Shown here in pieces: positions 57,936 to 64,000 of a stretch of 64,000 bases of DNA (its first letter is position 1; every line of letters starts with the position of its first letter). The translations under genes and the position numbers were made by a program. Below the pieces are notes generated by a model. The model did not search any database. It was not told the origin of the DNA and saw nothing but the letters and a program-made list of their open reading frames with translations. Origin of the DNA: Nematostella vectensis (Eukaryota; Cnidaria; Anthozoa; Actiniaria; Edwardsiidae); contig NC_064037.1 in the NCBI RefSeq assembly GCF_932526225.1, forward strand, positions 10,646,203-10,710,202, in the 5' to 3' direction.

Positions 57936-58275
57936 TCTTAGCCAAAGCTCCTACTTATATCCCAATGGCTATCACCACACCACTAGAACAGCGCCCTCTT
58001 GTTACCAACAATATGTAGAACTTTTGATTAGAAGAATAATAAAAGGTAAAAAAACAATGTTTCCTTATTTTATCGTGATCCTTTTGTCAGGGGGATGTGT
58101 TAGTGTCATCTACCAAAACACGTTAGGAAAGAAATCGTAAATACTTGTTTCTCGCTGTTTTCTATTCATATCCTCTTCCAACATAGTGCGCAATCTAACG
58201 GGTAAACTTCTTAGGCACTGTAACTAAGACGGAGCATTCCCAATGTCCAAAACAGCTATTTTAATACACAAATGT

Positions 58276-58828
58276 TAGGCCCGTACCCAGGATTTTCCTC
58301 GGGGGGAGGGAGGAGGGGGGGGGAGGGGGGGGAGAAATCCGAAAAAGTGGACCTAATATTTCAGGCCGCCTATATGAAGATAACGTTGTCGTTTGAGGGA
58401 CTGGTACCGAGGACTCTTAGTTTCTTTTCAGATAATTTCTCAATTGACTAAAGATGGTCACAGTCACTGCTTTTCTCTTCTAAATACAAGTCATAAAAAT
58501 TACAAAGCAACTGCGGTACGGAAATCTTAAAAAAGACAAGAATCATGCAGTTTTTCCAAATAAGGAACATATTAGTTTCCTTATATGGAAGTGACCGCGT
58601 TTGGCAAAAAAGACTATTTTTGGCTAAATTTTCTTGATATGGGGGGAGTTCTCTGATTAAAATCTGACAATGCCTTTGCAGTATCTCCACGGGACGTTTA
58701 TTGTCGGATTTGGCTACCAAAGTGAGTTTTGTATACAAATAATAGCACGTCTATTGAGAACCGAAAGTAAACCTTTGGAAGTTGTTGGGGGGAGGGTGCG
58801 TTCGCAACCCCCCCTTGGTACGGGCCTG
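58276..58828. mobile_element. TIR element with 'TAGGCCCGTACC' ends
   Basis: The left end TAGGCCCGTACCCAGGA is mirrored by the right end CTTGGTACGGGCCTGA, each joined to a G- or C-rich run. The interior 58370-58545 is related to the solitary copy at 26755-26935. About 550 bp, no coding sequence. Confidence 0.8.
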
Positions 58829-59021
58829 AATGTACTAGCTGTATGTTACATAATTCTAAGTTCAAGCTTGCAGTAATTTTTGATTGTAGAATAACCAAAG
58901 CTTAATTTTTTCGCATATGATATCTAGAGCTCGGCGTTGATCATATTTGACGATGAACCTGGTCGATGTAATTAAACAGGCAAAGAAGCAAATGGCGCAG
59001 ATGTTTTATTGGCAACTTCAC

Positions 59022-59180
59022 TTAGGCTTAGTTCAAACGTCGTATTACCCATGAGCCGTACTCAATGCAAATGCATGCAAATGAAGATGAAACAATCGAC
59101 TTGATTCATTTGCATGCATTTGCACGCATTTGCATTGAGTACGGCTCATGGATAATACAATGTTTGAACTTAGCCTTAGG
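59022..59180. mobile_element. Near-perfect 157-bp hairpin element with octamer motifs
   Basis: Two arms of about 65-75 bp are inverted: TTAGGCTTAGTTCAAACGTC, CATGAGCCGTACTCAATGCA and AATGCATGCAAATGAA, and the complements at 59112-59178. The loop is about 15 bases. The arms carry ATGCAAAT on both strands. It ends about 240 bp before the MED15 start codon. Confidence 0.85.
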
Positions 59181-59415
59181 CTCCTCGAGAGCAGACGCAG
59201 ACGGCCTTAAAAAAGCTTTGCATTTTATTACTGTGATACCACCCCTGCCTTGTCTGATGTTATCTTCGCCGTTTGGACGCTTTACTTATCTATATGACAA
59301 GGAATTGCAAGAGTCGTGAGTCGGTACCAAACTTGTCATTTATAACTTGCATATGCGAAAGCCTGTGGTTTCCAATATGGAGGAGAACTGGTATCTACAT
59401 TTCATTCTAAACAAT

Positions 59416-61837
59416 ATGGCGGCTCCTGCAGACGAAGAATGGCGAGCGCCACAATTTCGCCGAAAAGTCACCACACAAATGTACGTATTCACTCAACTGA
59501 ACATAATCAATCCTTGCACGAAGCTTACTTTATCTAATGAATGAGACCTTGCTATTTTTTGTCTTACTTTGCCTGTTGATGTGACTTTTTAAAAACGCTT
59601 TGACATTCGTTTCCGTTTTTATTTTTTTTGACAGAGATGCCGCTCTTAAGGAGTCTGGGAACCCCCAAATGATGACTAAGAACGCTGAGGAAATCGAAAA
59701 AGATGTGTTTTCTAAAGCCAAATCAAGGGTAAGGCCAGGATGACTCGGTGGTTTAAATGTACTTAACTCTACAACAATTTTTTTAGAGTATAAGAGTTCA
59801 TTTAGCACAACACGTGCGTTATTATTGCTAAATCCCCGTGCAACCATCACCAACATTCCCAGTATTGTTTACAAAGTCTCGTAGAACTGACCAAAAAATT
59901 GAACTAATAAATAAAATATTGATTAACTGTGCTTCATCATTTCTTCATGTGAAAACAACAAAGCATTGTGGGAGATTGCAGCTGGGCACTGGCAGATTAT
60001 TTTCTTCTGGGGGGGGCACTCTTTCCCATAAAAAAACAGCAGGGGGAGGGGACAGCAAAAGTGCTTATATTTTCAAGTTTGTGATGCTCATTTCCTAAAA
60101 AAAGAGAATTGCTCAAATGATCATGTCTTGGTAAATAGAAATGCTTGAATGCTTGCTTTTTAATTTGAGTCACATTTGCTTATAATGAAATTATTTGTAA
60201 TTTTATATGTGTATAGAATAATCCTTAGTTGATAGAATATGTGGATAGAATAATCCTTGGTAAAGATGAGTTTATAGCACATTATGATTGAATATCTCTT
60301 TCTTGCTTAGGATGAATACATGAATTATGTGGCCAAGCTTCTGGTCTATGCGAGAGATGTTGGAGGTGGGTACTCAAACACAGTATTAATGAAAAGTTCA
60401 AACTTATAAAAGTTGACAAACTAATTGAATATTCACTGTCCTTATGTGAGATTGTTATCTTGTAAAAAAATAACACATGACCAATAACACATTTTTATGC
60501 AATCAAGTAATTATAAAAAAAAAAACATTTCAATATTTTAACATGGTAGGTGTGACTTTTGTTGACTTGTGATGGTATAAACTTCAAAAATAACATATGG
60601 GCTAAGTCACAAATTTTTCTGATTTAATATTTCTTGCAGTACACTTTTGTACGTTTTTTTTCTTTAATCTACACTTTATTGGTTAATTCTATAGAATACA
60701 CAATAAAAACCTACACATTCTTTCTAGGTCAAAGCCATTTGCCACGAGGCCAGCAACAAGGAATACGCATGCCTGGTATGCTTTATAGTTTCTAAGTAGA
60801 GAAAGTAGCATCATGTATTAACAATCTAAGTCTTATCACTAAGCTGTACTGTCTTTAGCATCGTGGCTCTTGAAATATATCTGCTACTAGACCTGTTTAA
60901 GCCTTCCCCTTAGATTAAGCCTCCCCCTAGATCTGCCACTAGAATTCCTGTTTAAACCTTCCCCCTAAATTTGCTACTAGAATTCCTGTTTAAACCTTCC
61001 CCCTAGATTAAACCTCCCCCCCTAGATCTGCTACCAGAAATTTTGTTTAAAACTCCCCCCTAAATAAGCTTCTAGAATTCCTGCTTTGAGCTTCCCCCTA
61101 AATCTGGTACTAGAATTCCTGTTTAAACCTTCCCCCTAAACTTGCTGCTAGAATTCCTGTTTGAGCTTCCCCCTGAGTGTACTTCTAGAATTCCTGTTTT
61201 TGTGTGTGCACAGTAAAAGTCCAGATGACCCAACAGCAGATGGTGCAGCAGATGGCGCAACCCACAGGCCAACCAAACACGAACGTCACTGGCTCTCAGT
61301 ACCAGGTCAAACACCAAATGGCATTTAGAAACGTGAGACAATTACCAGTTAACTGGGCCTGCATTAGAATTAGATCAAAGGCCAAATGGCAATTAAAAAC
61401 ATGAGACAATTTTCAGTTTATCAGGCCTGCATTAGAACGAAAGCTAGATCAAACACCAAATGTAATTACCAGGTAAACACAGCCTACATTAAAATTTGAA
61501 CTAGATCAAACAACAAAATGGTATTTAGAAGCATGAAACAGTGTTCCTTATCACAGTTTCATTTACCATCGTAAAGGGTAGTCAAGTCATCATTTGAAAG
61601 CAAGTAGTAATACAGTATGGTGTTTTGTCTTACACAACTAATGTCTATTTATTATTGTTAAATATAGGTCCAGCCTGGTACCTTGGTCCAACAACAACAA
61701 CAACAGCAGCAGCAGCAGCAGCAACTGCAACAACAGCAATTGCAACAACAGCAATTGCAACAACATCAACAACTGCAACAACAGCAACAACTGCAACAAC
61801 AACAACAACTGCAACAACAACAACAGCAGCAACAACT

Positions 61838-61869
<32 letters not shown>

Positions 61870-63132
61870 AACAACTGCAACAACAGTTGTCACAAATGAC
61901 TCCACAACAACAACAGCAATATGTCATGTCACAGATAGCTGCATCACAACAACAACAGCTGCGTGCCCAGCAACAGGCTGCTTTGGCAGCACAGCAAGCT
62001 CACTCACAGCCAGCAGTCTCCCTACCTCAACCCCACCCTTCTCCTCAAATGCCGTCACCAGCTCAGTTAGGGGCCCAATCCCATCCAGGTTCAGGTATAA
62101 CCATCAATATAACTTTCATGTCATTTTATTGAACAGTGGGAGGATATTTTATTTCCCTTAAAAGTGATGTCTGTGATAATTGTTTCTCATCTTACAGTAC
62201 CTTCAATCAGCGACAAAACTGTTGAAAATTTTAACGCCTTTAATGCAGTTTCAGGAGAAAATAAAAACTAGGTAGCATAGTGACTTTGATATCATCCCCT
62301 CCCCCTCCCAACCCCCCTCCCCCAAATCGATGTTGGATTCTTTAACTAACAACCCCAGACAGGAATTTGAATGGGAAGAGGGGGATGTGAGTAATAAAAA
62401 GTTCCCATATTGTAAATTATTTGAGTACGACTACTTTTTAGATGTCATTTTCAACAGGTTTTGTTGCTGATTGTTGTTACCATTATCAAATGCTACTGTG
62501 TTTAAATTTAATGCTGTGAGTATTTACAAATTCAAAAATCTTACCAAGTCTTGTCAACTATTCTGTCAAGTCTTCTTTTAACCAAGGATCTTTTCTTTTC
62601 CAGTTTCTCAGCAGATGCATGCAGCTCAAACCCGAATGCAGTATGTCCAGTCCCCTGCTGTCATGCGTGCCCCGACTCCAGCACCCCACCCCTCCCCGGC
62701 TAGTCAACCTGTAGCCCCTTCCCCTGTATGCATCCCTGTCCAGTCGCCAGCACCGAACATGATGAGCCCCTCACCCCAGCAGGTAAGAGCCACACCTCAA
62801 TACCCCTCTCCCTCACTCTTTCCTAAAACCATTACATGATTAGCCACTCCTCTCAACCATTACCAGCCCCTCACACCACTATTACCAGCCCTTAACATGA
62901 TAAGCCCTCCCCATAACCTCCCCATTAACGGCCTCTACCATGATGCCTGGTTTTCATTAAGTTTTTTCAAATTTAGTTCATAGCACAGTCCCCAGCACCA
63001 ACTTCAGTTCCAACACCAGGCACTTTAAACGTCCAGTCACCAGCATCGATCCTAAACCCTGGGTCGGTGGGGCCCTCAGTTACCAGCCCTGCCCCACTCA
63101 GCGCCGCCGAGGAACAAGCCTATCTTGAAAAG
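59416..63132 (+). CDS. MED15: Mediator subunit MED15, N-terminal part (gene runs off the right edge)
   Basis: Exons: 59416-59480, 59635-59728, 60311-60365, 60728-60775, 61214-61305, 61668-62094, 62604-62782, 62977-63132, in phase and giving 372 residues. The first ~80 residues form the KIX-type domain: DEEWRAPQFRRKVTTQI, NAEEIEKDVFSKAKSR, then DEYMNYVAKLLVYARDVG, matching human MED15. Next come Gln-rich linkers, a polyglutamine/leucine block in the 427-nt exon, and Ser/Pro/Ala-rich sequence ending EEQAYLEK, which in human MED15 precedes the conserved C-terminal Mediator-binding region. That region lies beyond base 64000; a TTCCAG|CA acceptor at 63993-63998 may start its first exon. By family, MED15 is a tail-module subunit of nuclear Mediator that binds activation domains. 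An upstream in-frame ATG at 59380 could add 12 residues; MAAPADEE was chosen by similarity in length to known N-termini. Confidence 0.95.
61690..61890 (+). repeat. CAA/CAG repeat coding for polyglutamine in MED15
   Basis: About 200 bp of CAACAA/CAGCAG with periodic CTG or TTG codons, giving Gln runs broken by single Leu about every 5-9 residues. It is in frame with the MED15 exon. Mixed CAA and CAG codons usually slow repeat expansion. Confidence 0.9.
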
Positions 63133-63414
63133 GTAATGCATGACAACCCAGGGTGTAAAATCTGTATAAGACCATACTGTATCCATGTTAGCACAGCTTG
63201 TGCAATAGATATACTGTATGCCTCTTCCTCCCTACTTCTGAGTTCGATTCCTGGTCACTAAAGTTAAACAATAGTTCTTTTTTTTTTTTCAATAGGTTTT
63301 TGGGGTTTATCAGTTATTTCTTTCCATGCTGTGCTCTGAAGCACAGTCTATTGCATCTATAATTTTCCTCATCATATGCTTCAAATTATATATGATGTAG
63401 CTAAACTTTAAATC

Positions 63415-63505
63415 AGAAGCTGTGGATGTAACGCATCGATTTTTGGACGAAATAAGCCCATTCTTTGATAGGCTTGTTGTAGATGAACTAGTAAAACAGG
63501 GTAAA
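63415..63505 (+). other. Coding-like open segment in the intron after MED15 exon 8
   Basis: An open frame between AAATCAG and CAGG|GTAAAT encodes EAVDVTHRFLDEISPFFDRL then VVDELVKQG. It does not match the MED15 sequence expected next. It may be a transposon-protein remnant or an exon of something else. Confidence 0.2.
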
Positions 63506-64000
63506 TGCCTAGGACAAACCTGCTCATGGACGAAACCACTGGTAACTACCCTTGTTCAATTTGCTGAGCTGTGTCATGGCAAAACATCTTACAGTTTGAG
63601 TGCCTTATTATTTTACAATAAACTTTGAAAGCACATGCATTGGCATGAGTTGGTCCAAGACGGGATGTTGAGACTGTGGTCTTAGGCAATTCATTCCAGT
63701 GGAAGTCGCTTTTTAGTTCATTGCCCATGAAGTTTAACTGGCAACTGGCTATGCCATGCTATGCCATGCTGTGGAGTCCTAAAAGGACTGTAATAGACAG
63801 TGCTAGCATCCCATCTTAGCCCGACTGGTTCCAGTGTGAGTATGCTTAAGTGCTTTTAAAGTCCACTTACTTTAATTACAAAGCGATTACTTAAAAGCTT
63901 TTCAGCCTACTCAAATAGACTTTCAGCTGCCTTTCCTCATTGCGGTTAGTAAAAGTATTTGTAAGGGCTTTTTAGAAGATGTATCTCCTCTGTTCCAGCA

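Larger units (their letters stand above)
57936..59415. other. Intergenic, Ig receptor to MED15
   Basis: Holds two TIR elements (58276-58828 and 59022-59180) and otherwise unique sequence. The 3' UTR of the Ig receptor and the promoter of MED15 should lie at its edges. No other gene is supported. Confidence 0.5.

Noticed and set aside
61638-61905. Leu- or Val-rich minus-strand frames
   Set aside because: Reverse reading of the MED15 polyglutamine repeat.

Overview
The window looks like nuclear DNA of an early-branching animal, most likely a sea anemone such as Nematostella or a close cnidarian. It holds intron-rich genes with short exons and GT-AG introns, clear animal orthologues (BCAS3, MED15, a CAT/SLC7-type transporter, a GnT-IV-type glycosyltransferase), many short TIR elements, a BEL/Pao retroelement, and minisatellites inside introns. 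The species call is inference. No prokaryotic features or CRISPR arrays were seen.

Layout. 1-1756 is a 27-bp minisatellite, itself duplicated with a 1031-bp offset. 2214-11252 (+) is an eight-exon PPP-family phosphatase. Its fifth intron holds a complete three-exon cationic amino acid transporter gene on the opposite strand (5340-7792). 13152-17792 (+) is a six-exon coiled-coil protein with a 37-bp minisatellite in one intron. 19218-20651 (-) is the catalytic part of an MGAT4-like enzyme; a possible membrane-anchor exon lies upstream at 28676-28860, beyond an inserted, broken BEL/Pao element (22329-26647). 28.1-36.8 kb is repeat-rich and gene-poor. It includes a 2155-bp TA-flanked TIR element with a second foldback element nested inside, and a Harbinger-like fragment. 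38475-47741 (-) is a complete 20-coding-exon BCAS3 gene. 48636-50000 (-) is a broken LINE. 50265-57935 (+) is a nine-exon immunoglobulin-domain, single-pass membrane protein with a tyrosine- and proline-rich tail; I do not recognise it as a named family. 59416 to the right edge (+) is the 5' part of MED15 with a polyglutamine exon.

The genes do not form a pathway or operon. They cover dephosphorylation, amino acid transport, N-glycan branching, autophagy/cytoskeleton (BCAS3), surface recognition/signalling (Ig receptor) and transcription (MED15). Gene models were built by joining exons by hand so that phase is kept across every GT-AG junction. The models for the phosphatase, transporter, BCAS3, Ig receptor and MED15 keep one reading frame throughout.
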